This document shows positions 9,292 through 18,248 of a stretch of 64,000 nt of DNA, piece after piece. This DNA comes from Gammaproteobacteria bacterium. Its GTDB lineage: Bacteria > Pseudomonadota > Gammaproteobacteria > Acidithiobacillales > Acidithiobacillaceae. The position numbers were made by a program, and so were the translations under genes. Location: positions 5,998 through 69,997 of the forward strand of contig JAMCRJ010000054.1 of the NCBI GenBank assembly GCA_023381645.1, given 5' to 3'. The notes below the pieces were generated by a model. The model was not told where the DNA came from, did not search any database, and saw only the letters and a program-made list of their open reading frames with translations. How positions within the stretch are numbered: position 1 is the first letter of the stretch; each line of letters starts with the position of its first letter.

Positions 9292-10404
9292 TCAGGAAGA
9301 CGGGCGTGAAGCGGCTGCGGAACGCAGGAACCAGTCCGGTACCGGCCGCCGTATCCACGGGCCATGCAGTGCGATCCGTACCGTCATGGTCAGACCGGGA
9401 CGCAGCGGGTGCCGGGTCAAGTCCCCCGGATCGACGGCGATGCGCACCGGTACCCGCTGGGTGAATTTGATCCAGTTGCCGCTGGCATTCTCGGGCGGCA
9501 ACACCGCGAAGACGGCGCCGGAGCCCCCTCCCAGTCCCACCACCCAACCGTGATAGGTGACTGCGTTACCATAGAGATCGGAATGCAGCGTCACCGCCGC
9601 GCCGGGACGCACGCCTGCCAGACGGGTTTCCTTGATGTTGGCAGTGACCCACATCTGCTGCAATGGCACCACGGTGAACAGGCGCTGGCCCGCGTTCACC
9701 CACTGTCCGGGCTGCACCGCCTGCTGCGCGACGATGCCGGTGACCGGGGCGCGGATGATGCGCCGTGTCCAGTTCAGGTGAGCCAGGGCCAGGGCCTGCG
9801 TCGCCGCACGCACGGCGGGGTTTTCCGCGGGGCCGGCGGTCCCGAGCTGCGCGGTGAGGGCAGCGCTATGTGCCGATTCGGCGCCGATTTCGGCTTGCAG
9901 GCGCCGCACCGTGTCGGCCGCCGTGATGGCGGCCATATCCTCGCTCGCGCCGGCGCTGGCCGACGCCCGTAGGCGCCAGGCCTTCTGCTGCGCACTGTCC
10001 AGGCTGGCCCGCAGGGCTGCCTCCTTGCTGCGACTGGCCTGGATTTCGTGGACCAGCGCCAGCGCATTCTGCCGGGCCTGCGCCAGTTGTGCTTCCGCCA
10101 GTTGCAGCTTGCGACCAGCACGTTCGCCGCGGAGCATCACCAGGGGGGAGCCTGCCTCCACCCGCATGGTATCGTAGGCGGGAATCGCGGCGACGGTTCC
10201 GGTCGTGCGGGCATCCACCGCGTAAAGATTGCCCTCGACATAGGCATCGTCTACTTCCAGCCGCCTTTGTCCGATCAGCAACCACCAGAGGCCGTAGACC
10301 AGCAGACCGAGCAGGACGACGCCAGCCAGTATCCAGAGGTTGCGTCGCCTCTGGTCTGCCCCGGCCTTACTCGCGTTGTCAGGGGTGCTGTCCGGACTGA
10401 GCAT
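9292..10404 (-). CDS. Membrane-fusion protein of an EmrA/HlyD-type efflux pump
   Basis: Periplasmic adaptor linking an inner-membrane pump to the outer-membrane channel. The 370-residue protein has one N-terminal membrane segment (about residues 23-43), then the EmrA-like [21 protein letters not shown] biotinyl-lipoyl motif, a long alpha-helical hairpin rich in Ala and Gln, and a C-terminal beta domain. The ATG at 10404 was chosen because the upstream extension lies inside the preceding outer-membrane-factor gene. It overlaps that gene by 26 bases, so the three efflux genes form one operon. Confidence 0.88.
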   Translation of the reverse strand: MLSPDSTPDNASKAGADQRRRNLWILAGVVLLGLLVYGLWWLLIGQRRLEVDDAYVEGNLYAVDARTTGTVAAIPAYDTMRVEAGSPLVMLRGERAGRKLQLAEAQLAQARQNALALVHEIQASRSKEAALRASLDSAQQKAWRLRASASAGASEDMAAITAADTVRRLQAEIGAESAHSAALTAQLGTAGPAENPAVRAATQALALAHLNWTRRIIRAPVTGIVAQQAVQPGQWVNAGQRLFTVVPLQQMWVTANIKETRLAGVRPGAAVTLHSDLYGNAVTYHGWVVGLGGGSGAVFAVLPPENASGNWIKFTQRVPVRIAVDPGDLTRHPLRPGLTMTVRIALHGPWIRRPVPDWFLRSAAASRPSS

Positions 10405-11824
10405 AGCCGCCTCCCAATGCGGTTTCCAACTGGGCCCAGGCCTGTAGTGCCGCATAATGGGCAAGGCGCTGGGCCATTTGCTGATGGATGAGGGTGATCT
10501 GCCGCTGCAGCACCACCACGCGGTCACTGAGGCCCAACGCCTGGGCAGTGGCGGTCAGTTTTTCCTGTTCCTGGGTGGCGCTGGTGCCGGCCACCTCGGC
10601 TTGCCACACCTGCCGACTGCGCTGGTATCCCGACAGCGCCGTCAGTACTTGCTGGACCGATTGCAGGATGCTTTCCTGGTAAACGGCCACCGCCTTGGCC
10701 TGCTGCGCCTCGGCGCCGTGGAAGCGGCCAGTCAGGGCGCCGCTGGTGAAAATCGGTAACCGCAAGGCCGGTCCAAAGCTGTACGCAAAGCTCGCCGGGT
10801 TCAGGAGCGTGGCGAGGTGGGCACTGTTCATGTCCAGCAGAGCCGAGAAAGAAATATCCGGATAAAAAGCGGCGCGGGCGGCTTTGGTCTGCTGGACGCT
10901 GGCCAGCGCCAGCGCGCGTGCCGCCTGTACGCCGGGACGGTGGGCAAGAAGGTCCAGACTCAGGTGTGAGGGCAGGGTAGGGATGACTGCGGACGCGGGC
11001 GCCACCGGCCGGAGCGGTAGGGCATCCGGTGCAATCGCCGCAAGCTCTGCCACGGCGAAGCGCGCGGCAGCCGCCCGTTGCTGCCAGCGGGCCAGGCGGG
11101 CGGTGTTCTGCTGGAGCTGCAAGGACAGGTCGGCAATGGACAGGTCGGTCCCGAGGCCGAGATGCCGCCGCGTTCGCAACAATGCCTGCCGCTGCTGGTA
11201 GAGTTGCTGCAAATGCCGGGCGCTGGCGAGCTGCTGTTCGGCTTCCGCCCAGCGCAGATAGGCATGAACGACGGCGGCGGCGAGCAGGCGGCGGGTATCC
11301 GCCAGCCGCGCTTCGGCGGCGCGTTGTTCACCCAGCGCCGCCTTGAGACGATCCGCATATTTGCCCCAGAAATCGAGCGCCTGCGTAAAACCGAGTCCGA
11401 TATCGCCGCTGTCATAGAGTTTGTTGCCCAGACCGAGCGCCCCCAGCGGGCTGTTGCCGCTGAACTGCAAAGGCGTGACGGCAGCCTGCCCCGAAAGCTG
11501 CGGACCGAGGGCCGCCGCCCGCCAGGTGCTGATCGATGCCGCCCACTGGACCGTATCGACGGCCTCTGCCAGACGCGGATTGGCCGGGCTCAGGGCCTGG
11601 GTCATGATTTGATCGAGCCCGGCGCTGGCCAGCCCCGTCCACCAGTCCTGTTGCGGCCACGCGCCAGTGGGTAATGCCTGGGCGCCGTCCAGCCGCTGCA
11701 CGCTCTTCGCCCAGGCCGGCGCTTGGACATCCGCGGGGTCCGGGGCACGGATGGTCGGCGCGCAGCCGCCGAGGGCCAAGACGCCGAGGGCAGCGAATGC
11801 CGTGATCCGGCGCTTACGGTGCAT
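10379..11824 (-). CDS. Outer-membrane efflux lipoprotein, NodT/TolC family
   Basis: The channel component of the tripartite pump. It has 481 residues. The N-terminus MHRKRRITAFAALGVLALGGCAPT is a lipoprotein signal with lipobox LALGGC. Two long repeats of coiled-coil helices follow, typical of the OEP family. The start at 11824 places the signal peptide correctly; an ATG three codons earlier is possible. It overlaps the MFS gene by 11 bases. Confidence 0.88.
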   Translation of the reverse strand: MHRKRRITAFAALGVLALGGCAPTIRAPDPADVQAPAWAKSVQRLDGAQALPTGAWPQQDWWTGLASAGLDQIMTQALSPANPRLAEAVDTVQWAASISTWRAAALGPQLSGQAAVTPLQFSGNSPLGALGLGNKLYDSGDIGLGFTQALDFWGKYADRLKAALGEQRAAEARLADTRRLLAAAVVHAYLRWAEAEQQLASARHLQQLYQQRQALLRTRRHLGLGTDLSIADLSLQLQQNTARLARWQQRAAAARFAVAELAAIAPDALPLRPVAPASAVIPTLPSHLSLDLLAHRPGVQAARALALASVQQTKAARAAFYPDISFSALLDMNSAHLATLLNPASFAYSFGPALRLPIFTSGALTGRFHGAEAQQAKAVAVYQESILQSVQQVLTALSGYQRSRQVWQAEVAGTSATQEQEKLTATAQALGLSDRVVVLQRQITLIHQQMAQRLAHYAALQAWAQLETALGGGYAQSGQHP

Positions 11825-13466
11825 GTTCCACATCTTCCTGCCGACCCGGTTCCGCGTCAAAACCGGCGCTTTCCATGATCTGCTGTTCGATGGTGACCCG
11901 CCGGACCTGCCCGGCCCGGCGGCGATATGGCCCTTTGGTGAGCCATACGAGGGCAAGCACAGCCAGCGCCATCCAGCCCCAGAGCCAGAGCATGGATTGC
12001 ATGGATAGTGCGGCACTCTGGGTGGTCAGGTGCTGGATGGACAGGGCCTGCGCGGCGGGACCGCTTACCGGCCAGTGCTCCAGCAGGCTTTGCAAGGGCA
12101 AAGTGGGGGACTGCCAGGCCAGATGCGCCCTGAAGGTGTCGCCATGACGCATCCACAGTGCCGAAAAAGCGCTGGACAGATAAGCGCCGCCGAGAATCCG
12201 CACAAAGTTCTGCAGGGTGGCAGCAGCGGGCAGGCGGCTCTGGGGCAGCCGTGAAAACATGATCAAGCTCAGGGGTACCAGATAAAACCCGATGGCGATG
12301 CCTTCGATCAAATGGCTGAGGAGCAGACTGCGCAGATTGCTGTGCAGGTTGAGCCGTGTGGTGAATCCATAAATGGCGACGAATCCAAAGCAGATGGTTG
12401 CCAGCCAGCGCGGATTCACCCGGTGCGAGACGGGTCCCATCACCGCGATCAGTGGCACGCCGCCGAGGGCCATGGGCAGCAACACCACGCCCGCCCAGAA
12501 AGCTGAATAGTTGGCATGACTGATGAGGGCCGAGACAAAAAGACTGTTCCCGCCCAGCAGCAGCCCCCACCCGAAAACCAGCGCCGGCAGTGCCAGCACG
12601 TAATTCCGTCGCCGCAGGAGGCGGAGATCCAGGCAGGGGTGCGGTTGATCCCTTTCCCAGAGGAAAAAGGCCACGAGGAGCACGGCGCCCAGCGCGGTCA
12701 GCCAGCGGATGGCGGGGGCATCCCACCAGTTCCAGTCTTCGCCCCGGTTGAGCACGATCTGGAAGGTGGCGCTCCAGGCGGCGAGCAGCAGCAGCCCGAT
12801 CCAGTCGAAGGGTTGGCGCAGGTGTTCGCCCGGATCGTCGCGTAACAGGGCGGAGACCATGCCCAGCGCCAGTAAACCCACGGGAAAGGTCAACACCGCC
12901 GCGGCCCGCCAGTCCCAGGTGTAGGCGATCCAACCCGCCAGCGAGGGCCCGGCAAGCAGGGGCAGCACCAGATTGACGATGCTGAGATCGGCCGCCGTCT
13001 TTTGCCAGCGCAACGGCGCATAGCGGATCAGCAGTCGTCGGGTCAGGGGCGTCAGAAAACCCGCCGCCGTGCCCTGCAGAAACCTGCCGCCCAGAAACAA
13101 GCCGAAATGGTCGCTGAAGACATCGGGCAGGGTGGCCACCATCAGCAGGGTGAGGGAGATCTGAAACATCCGCAGTTCACCGAAACGCTGGTAGAGCCAG
13201 GTCGCGGGTACCACCGCGAGCGCCCAGGCCAGCAGGTAAAAAGTCAGCGACCAGATCGCGTGGTCGAGGCTGGTGCTGTAGGCGCCAGCGATGTACGGCA
13301 GCATCGGGATGGACCAGGCGAGGCTCCACGAGGCCAGCAGCAGGCCGCTGCTCAGGCCCAGCAACAGCAGCACGCTATCTACCCTGGTAAATGCGGGGTC
13401 AGGGGCGTCAGGAGAAACAGGGCGAACGGCCAAGCGGATACCCGGAGCGGCGAAGATACGATGCAT
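11814..13466 (-). CDS. MFS drug transporter, DHA2 (EmrB/QacA) type
   Basis: Inner-membrane proton-driven exporter of 550 residues with about 14 hydrophobic segments, the DHA2 layout. The stretch GGRFLQGTAAGFLTPLTRRLLIRYAP lies in the loop and helix region typical of the family. The ATG at 13466 was taken because the first membrane segment begins about 30 residues later; an upstream extension to 13643 is basic and unlikely to be translated. It is the first gene of the efflux operon. The substrate is unknown; organic acids, dyes or metals are all possible. Confidence 0.87.
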   Translation of the reverse strand: MHRIFAAPGIRLAVRPVSPDAPDPAFTRVDSVLLLLGLSSGLLLASWSLAWSIPMLPYIAGAYSTSLDHAIWSLTFYLLAWALAVVPATWLYQRFGELRMFQISLTLLMVATLPDVFSDHFGLFLGGRFLQGTAAGFLTPLTRRLLIRYAPLRWQKTAADLSIVNLVLPLLAGPSLAGWIAYTWDWRAAAVLTFPVGLLALGMVSALLRDDPGEHLRQPFDWIGLLLLAAWSATFQIVLNRGEDWNWWDAPAIRWLTALGAVLLVAFFLWERDQPHPCLDLRLLRRRNYVLALPALVFGWGLLLGGNSLFVSALISHANYSAFWAGVVLLPMALGGVPLIAVMGPVSHRVNPRWLATICFGFVAIYGFTTRLNLHSNLRSLLLSHLIEGIAIGFYLVPLSLIMFSRLPQSRLPAAATLQNFVRILGGAYLSSAFSALWMRHGDTFRAHLAWQSPTLPLQSLLEHWPVSGPAAQALSIQHLTTQSAALSMQSMLWLWGWMALAVLALVWLTKGPYRRRAGQVRRVTIEQQIMESAGFDAEPGRQEDVEHAP

Positions 13467-13840
13467 CTTAGAGGACTGCCGTGCCTGGGGCAAAATGCGT
13501 TTCCAGAGCGGGAGTGATGGCTTTTGCGCATCACCGGCAAAAGACGCTGTCCGCCGACTTTCGCTCCGGAATGGCCTCGGAACCGTGACCGGACTGTTGC
13601 GGAATTCATATCGATGAGAACAGCGGATGACAAACGGAGCCAAATATGGCTGCCCGGTTAATAGATATACATTATGTGCGTATAAAGATAATAAATGAAT
13701 AAGCTTTATTATGGTCCTGTTGTTGTCCCGATATGGGTAAATGACGTAATTTCAATCGCTAACGCGAGATTTAGGTTTTTTCCCGTTGGTCACATCGGTA
13801 TCGCCTCATAGATCACAGACCAACTATCTCATTAAATATA

Positions 13841-13876
13841 AAAATTACTTATAGAATTGGCAAAAATCGTAATTTT
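13841..13876. promoter_or_regulatory. Dyad in the AT-rich promoter region of sulfur cluster 1
   Basis: The 450-base gap between the efflux operon and the sulfur cluster (13467-13920) is clearly richer in A and T than its surroundings and has no gene. Within it, AAAATTAC at 13841-13848 is the exact inverse of GTAATTTT at 13869-13876, about two helical turns apart, 45 bases before the first start codon. It is a candidate operator. I found no convincing -35/-10 pair. Confidence 0.35.
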
Positions 13877-13920
13877 CAATTGACTGCAAAGTGTTTTATG
13901 TTTTGAGGCCGCTACAACAG

Positions 13921-15129
13921 ATGGGTAATCAATGCATGGCTAGGTTTTTATCAGCAGTTCCTAATGGTGATTTGCGCGAAGTGGTGCGCCACTTTACGCC
14001 AAACTGGTTTGCCGCGAACATGGGGACAGGTATCCTGGCCCTGATGCTCGCTGATTTCCCATACCATTTCCCCGGTCAGCTCGTGGCTGCGCGAGGGCTC
14101 TGGTCGATCAATGTCATTTTTTTCGGCCTTTTCACCGTATTGTTTCTGGGGCGCGCCATTTTTTACCCGGTCGCCTTTCATCGGCTCTTTGAACATCCCG
14201 TGCAGTCCCTGTTTATCGGGGCCATTCCCATGGGATTTGCCACCATTGTCAACGGCATCTTCCTGCTGTGGCCACTGTCGCCCGAAACCGTCCTCGTTGC
14301 CCACTATCTCTGGTGGATAGACGTGGTCCTCTCGCTTTTTTCCGTGCTGGCGGTCCCTTATTACATGTTTACGACCCAGCACCATGCCATGGACCGCATG
14401 ACCGCAGCATGGCTGCTGCCGGTGGTTCCGCCGGAGGTGGCGGCGGCAAGCGGCGGTATGCTGGCCGGGCATCTGAGCACTGGCGCGGCTGGCTGGGTGA
14501 TTTATACCAGTTACGCGCTTTGGGCCATTTCCGTGCCACTGGCCTTTGCCATACTGACGATCCTTTTCCTCCGTCTTACCCTGCATAAAATGCCGCACAT
14601 CGACATGGCCGTGTCCGCCTGGCTGCCTCTCGGTCCTCTGGGTACCGGTGCTCTGGCAATGCTGGTGCTGGGTCCCTCTGATCAATATGCCTTTGCCAAC
14701 AGCTCCATGGCGGCAGTGGGTGCGTTGGGGGAACCTATCGGGATCATCGCGGGCCTCGTACTGTGGGGTTTCGGGTTGTGGTGGATGGCGATTGCCATAT
14801 TTTTCACCTTGCGTTATCTGAATGAGGGCCTGCCCTTCAACATGGGCTGGTGGGGTTTCACCTTCCCTCTGGGCGTCTTTACGGCGTCCACCTATGCCCT
14901 GGCGAGGGAAACGAGGTTCGTAGTGTTCGATCATATCGGTGCCGCTTTTACCATTCTCCTGGCCTTTTTCTGGGTGGTGGTGACCTGGCGGACCTTTGGC
15001 GGCATGTGGGTCGGGCGCCTGTTCCGTGACCCCTCCCTTTCGGAAGAAACCGCCATGTTGATCGACAGTAAAGAAGACGTGCAGCGACTGATTACAAAAG
15101 AGGATGTGATCAAGGATCTTAGGAGTTGA
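13921..15129 (+). CDS. TDT-family transporter (TehA/Ssu1-like exporter)
   Basis: An inner-membrane protein of 402 residues with about ten hydrophobic segments, belonging to the tellurite-resistance/dicarboxylate transporter family, which includes fungal Ssu1 sulfite exporters and TehA channels. The family-typical FTPNWFAANMGTGILALML occurs near the N-terminus. The ATG at 13921 gives a short cytoplasmic tail; a GTG ten codons upstream and an ATG five codons downstream are alternatives. It leads the first sulfur cluster. Sulfite or another acid-anion export would fit there, but annotation pipelines usually call it a C4-dicarboxylate/malate transporter. Confidence 0.72.
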   Translation: MGNQCMARFLSAVPNGDLREVVRHFTPNWFAANMGTGILALMLADFPYHFPGQLVAARGLWSINVIFFGLFTVLFLGRAIFYPVAFHRLFEHPVQSLFIGAIPMGFATIVNGIFLLWPLSPETVLVAHYLWWIDVVLSLFSVLAVPYYMFTTQHHAMDRMTAAWLLPVVPPEVAAASGGMLAGHLSTGAAGWVIYTSYALWAISVPLAFAILTILFLRLTLHKMPHIDMAVSAWLPLGPLGTGALAMLVLGPSDQYAFANSSMAAVGALGEPIGIIAGLVLWGFGLWWMAIAIFFTLRYLNEGLPFNMGWWGFTFPLGVFTASTYALARETRFVVFDHIGAAFTILLAFFWVVVTWRTFGGMWVGRLFRDPSLSEETAMLIDSKEDVQRLITKEDVIKDLRS

Positions 15130-15168
15130 GTGGTGTTCTTGTTGGATCAACCTGGAAGGAGAATGGAC

Positions 15169-15981
15169 ATGAGCAACGAATCAAATCTGTTGAGCCGCAG
15201 AGAAGCAATGAAGCGTACGGTGCTGGGTGCGGGGGCAGTCGCCGTGGGTGCCCTGGGGGCCAATGCCTCAGCCATGGCCGCCGGCATGAGCGGAAACCCC
15301 GCCAATCTATTGCCCACCGGTGCCGGCACGCTGCAGGAATTGAGTAACCGGCTGGCCAAAGCGCCACGGCGGCGCGATTTCAAAACCGTTCCCATGATGT
15401 TGACCAGCCCGGACCAATGGGACAGCGAAGCATTGGATGAGCTACTGCACTACGCCGGCGGTCCCAAGCAGGTATGGGACAATACCGCGCTGACCAGCCC
15501 GTGGCTGAACCTGATGCGCAACAGCATGAATGTGCAGATCTGGTCGTTCAAGCATCCGGATTTCCTCGCCCTGTCGGCCACCCATGGTTCCGCGCATTTT
15601 GCCCTGTACGACAATTACATCTGGAACAAGTATCTCGCCACCCTCACCAAAGGCAAATGGAAGGCGAACGCCTGGTTGAAACAGCCCCCGGCGTCGGCGA
15701 CCAATCCGGCCGATTTTGAGGACCCCGAAGGCGTTTTCTCCCCCCACGACAACAGCATCATCGTTCTGCAGCGTCGTGGTGCCGTATTCCTGGCCTGCCA
15801 CAACGAGGTGTGGGAGCTCACCATGGGTTTACATTCCAAGGGCATCAACCCGGATCATCTGAGCCATGAAGAAATGGCTGCGGAATTCACCAACCACTTG
15901 ATTCCGGGGGTAGTGCTCACCCCAGGTATCGTCGGTACCTTACCGGAGTTGCAGTTGGCGGGATATCAGTACGCCAAATAA
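15169..15981 (+). CDS. Tat-exported DsrE-like protein, copy 1
   Basis: A 270-residue protein of unknown function. It has a twin-arginine signal (LSRREAMKRTVLGAG, hydrophobic stretch to about residue 40), so it is exported folded. The mature part shares two motifs with copy 2: THGSAH near residue 140 and FLxCHN near 210, containing the only Cys conserved between the copies. The end, TPGIVGTLPELQLAGYQYAK, resembles the C-terminal pattern of DsrE-type sulfur carriers (glycine-valine turn, then a Leu-Gln and Gly-Tyr helix). I infer a periplasmic persulfide-handling role; the family call is tentative. The ATG at 15169 is preferred because AAGGAG lies too close to the ATG six bases earlier and because copy 2 starts identically (MSNE). 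Confidence 0.7.
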   Translation: MSNESNLLSRREAMKRTVLGAGAVAVGALGANASAMAAGMSGNPANLLPTGAGTLQELSNRLAKAPRRRDFKTVPMMLTSPDQWDSEALDELLHYAGGPKQVWDNTALTSPWLNLMRNSMNVQIWSFKHPDFLALSATHGSAHFALYDNYIWNKYLATLTKGKWKANAWLKQPPASATNPADFEDPEGVFSPHDNSIIVLQRRGAVFLACHNEVWELTMGLHSKGINPDHLSHEEMAAEFTNHLIPGVVLTPGIVGTLPELQLAGYQYAK

Positions 15982-16005
15982 CCGTGCATAAATGAGGGTA
16001 ATGAG

Positions 16006-17016
16006 ATGAAAAAAAGTAAAACGCTGCAGATCGCTACCGTAGCCGCAGTCGCATCCCTGCTGTTCTGCGGAGCAGTCGCCCAGGCTGCGGATATGGGATG
16101 GAACGGAAAGGCCGAGGCTCCCCGTTATCAGGAGCAGGTGTTTCCGCCCTGGCAACACGGCGGGAACAATCCCGCGATCCAGAAGGGCCTGGAGTTCACC
16201 GTCCCGGAAGTCGATGATCTGGCGGATTTCCACGGTTCCATAGATAATCCGCAACTCACGATTTTTGTGGGCGGCAATTACTATTTCGCCATGGCTCCGC
16301 TGGTAAAAGCCTTTGAAAAGGAACACCCGGATATCCGGGGGAAGATCTACTACGAGACGTTGCCGCCCGGCATCCTGATCAAGCAGATGAAGCAGGGTGG
16401 CACCATCACCATCGGCAACATGACGTGGACCGTCAAGCCTGATGTCTATGCTGCAGGGCTGAAGAAAGTGAACGCCTTCATCAAGGAAGGCTTGCTGCAG
16501 GGTCCTGCGGTGCCTTATGTCACCAATGACCTGACCATCATGGTCCCGAAAGGCAATCCCGCCCACATTACCGGACTCCAGGATCTGGGCAAGCCCGGCG
16601 TACGTTTGTCCATGCCCAATCCCGCCTGGGAAGGCGTCGCCAGACAGATCAAAATGTCTCTGACCAAGGCTGGCGGCCCTGCGCTGGAGAAAATGGTGTA
16701 CGACACCAAAGTCAAGAACGGGGAAACGATCCTCACCCATATCCATCATCGTCAGACGCCGCTCTTCCTGATGCAGGGTCTCGCTGATGCGGGGGTGACG
16801 TGGAAATCGGAAGCGATTTTCCAGGAACAGGCGGGGCATCCCATTGCCAACGTCGCGATCCCCGCGAAGGACAACACCACGGCGATCTACGCTTCAGCCG
16901 TAGTCAAAGGTGCGGCACATCCCAAGTGGGCCAGGGACTGGGTGAATTTTTTGAAGTCACCTACCGCATTGCAGATCTTTGAGCACTACGGTTTCAAGCC
17001 GTACACGGGCAAATAA
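16006..17016 (+). CDS. Periplasmic solute-binding protein, copy 1
   Basis: A 336-residue exported binding protein (signal peptide about 1-28, cleavage after AQA). It is of the ModA/sulfate-binding type: the fold begins with a short strand (LTIFVGGNYYFAMAPLVKAFEKEHPDI) and contains the hinge-type sequence NDLTIMVPKGNPAHITGLQDLGKPG. No ABC permease or ATPase gene is near. It may deliver a sulfur oxyanion to DoxDA or the Tat protein rather than to an ABC importer; this is inference. It lies 24 bases after the Tat protein gene. Confidence 0.8.
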   Translation: MKKSKTLQIATVAAVASLLFCGAVAQAADMGWNGKAEAPRYQEQVFPPWQHGGNNPAIQKGLEFTVPEVDDLADFHGSIDNPQLTIFVGGNYYFAMAPLVKAFEKEHPDIRGKIYYETLPPGILIKQMKQGGTITIGNMTWTVKPDVYAAGLKKVNAFIKEGLLQGPAVPYVTNDLTIMVPKGNPAHITGLQDLGKPGVRLSMPNPAWEGVARQIKMSLTKAGGPALEKMVYDTKVKNGETILTHIHHRQTPLFLMQGLADAGVTWKSEAIFQEQAGHPIANVAIPAKDNTTAIYASAVVKGAAHPKWARDWVNFLKSPTALQIFEHYGFKPYTGK

Positions 17017-17018
17017 GT

Positions 17019-17046
17019 AAAAAGGGAGGGGATTCCCTCCCTTTTT
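17019..17046. terminator. Intrinsic terminator/attenuator between sbp-1 and doxDA-1
   Basis: AAAAAGGGAGGG (17019-17030) pairs perfectly with CCCTCCCTTTTT (17035-17046) around a four-base loop, giving a 12-bp stem ending in a T run, and it is symmetrical. It sits two bases after the solute-binding protein stop and 23 bases before the DoxDA start. It probably lets only part of transcription through, so the upstream genes would be made in excess. Confidence 0.75.
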
Positions 17047-17068
17047 CTGGCACAACAGGAGAAACTTC

Positions 17069-18151
17069 ATGGCAACGACCATGTCAAATACCACCCCGCA
17101 GGACACGCCGGATCGCAGTTGGCGTTTCGCCGCCATTGCCCTCCTTGCCGTACGCTTCGTCCAGGGATGGATCTACTGGGGCGGCGGCACCAGACGGTTT
17201 ATCTACGGTCCGCAAAAGCTGGACGTACATGGCCACTGGATGGCCTACAAATTCCAGACGGCAATGCCCGGAGCCATACTGGGTACGGATCATCTGGTAG
17301 CTTTTTTATTGCATCATTTCACCCTGCTCTATGCTGGGGTGATTATTTTCAGCGCCGTTGAAATGATCGCAGGTTTTATGCTGATTGTCGGCTTGTATAC
17401 CCGCCTCGCAGCGGTAGCCACCCTCGGCTTGTCCTTCGTGCTGATGCTGCTGTTCGGTTGGCAGGGCGCCACCTGCATCGATGAATGGACCATGGCTGCG
17501 TCCAACTTTGCCATGGGCATCACGCTGTTTCTTGCGGGAAGCGGCGCGTATTCCGTGGACAACTGGCTCCTGTCGCGGAAACCGGCGCTGGCCCAAAATG
17601 GCCTGTTCCGCTGGCTGGGCGGTGCCCTGCCTTTGCCTTTGAGCGATGGCGCCTTCAAGAAGCTCGCATTGATATTGTTCTGGATTGCCGTGGCCTTTAT
17701 CGTCGCCACTTACAGTTATTACCGTGGCTCGGTGTTCACGCCTTTTCACGGTGGTCCAGTGAGTCCGGCGAAGCATCACTGGAAGCTGGACGGGGCCACG
17801 CTGCAGAAGGACGGTAGTGTGACATTCCACGCCTATGTGGATTCCGGGGTGGCGGCAGAGCCGTCCAATGTGCTCGAGGCAGCGCTGATCGATACCAGCA
17901 CCGGGAAGCCGGTGGAGAAATGGGCCAGTTCGACCCTCTCCACATTGCCGAAAAGCGCCTTTTCCAACGATTTTGCCTACCAGCAGATTCATACCGGGAA
18001 GTTCGGTATTACCGGACCTGTCGGTGCGCAGGCTACCGTACGCCTGCCGTCAACGATGCCAAGCGGGGCAACCATCGGTCAGGGCTCTTACGTTCTCGAG
18101 CTGACCTCCGTAAACGGCCACGTATGGAAAGCACCAGTGCAGCATCCATGA
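17069..18151 (+). CDS. doxDA: Thiosulfate:quinone oxidoreductase, DoxD-DoxA fusion, copy 1
   Basis: Oxidises thiosulfate to tetrathionate and reduces quinone at the inner membrane. The 360-residue protein fuses a DoxD part (about residues 15-190, four to five membrane segments, with VRFVQGWIYWGGGTRRFIYGP and FGWQGATCIDEWTMAASNFAMG) to a DoxA part (about 200-360, one membrane segment then a periplasmic domain). In Acidianus the two subunits are separate; the fusion is the Acidithiobacillus form. The site AGGAGAAACTTC precedes the ATG. A full-length paralogue lies at 19978-21060 on the other strand. Confidence 0.93.
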   Translation: MATTMSNTTPQDTPDRSWRFAAIALLAVRFVQGWIYWGGGTRRFIYGPQKLDVHGHWMAYKFQTAMPGAILGTDHLVAFLLHHFTLLYAGVIIFSAVEMIAGFMLIVGLYTRLAAVATLGLSFVLMLLFGWQGATCIDEWTMAASNFAMGITLFLAGSGAYSVDNWLLSRKPALAQNGLFRWLGGALPLPLSDGAFKKLALILFWIAVAFIVATYSYYRGSVFTPFHGGPVSPAKHHWKLDGATLQKDGSVTFHAYVDSGVAAEPSNVLEAALIDTSTGKPVEKWASSTLSTLPKSAFSNDFAYQQIHTGKFGITGPVGAQATVRLPSTMPSGATIGQGSYVLELTSVNGHVWKAPVQHP

Positions 18152-18248
18152 GCACCATCTAGTCGGGTCGGGCAGTTGCCAGCCTCAATCTGTGGCATGG
18201 GCGTCGGTTCATCCATGCCATTTTCCGGAAATTCAACAGGAGAATAAA

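Noticed and set aside
13951..15150. Large minus-strand frame opposite the TDT transporter gene
   Set aside because: The codon shadow of a membrane protein gene gives a His/Gln-rich product with no plausible fold.
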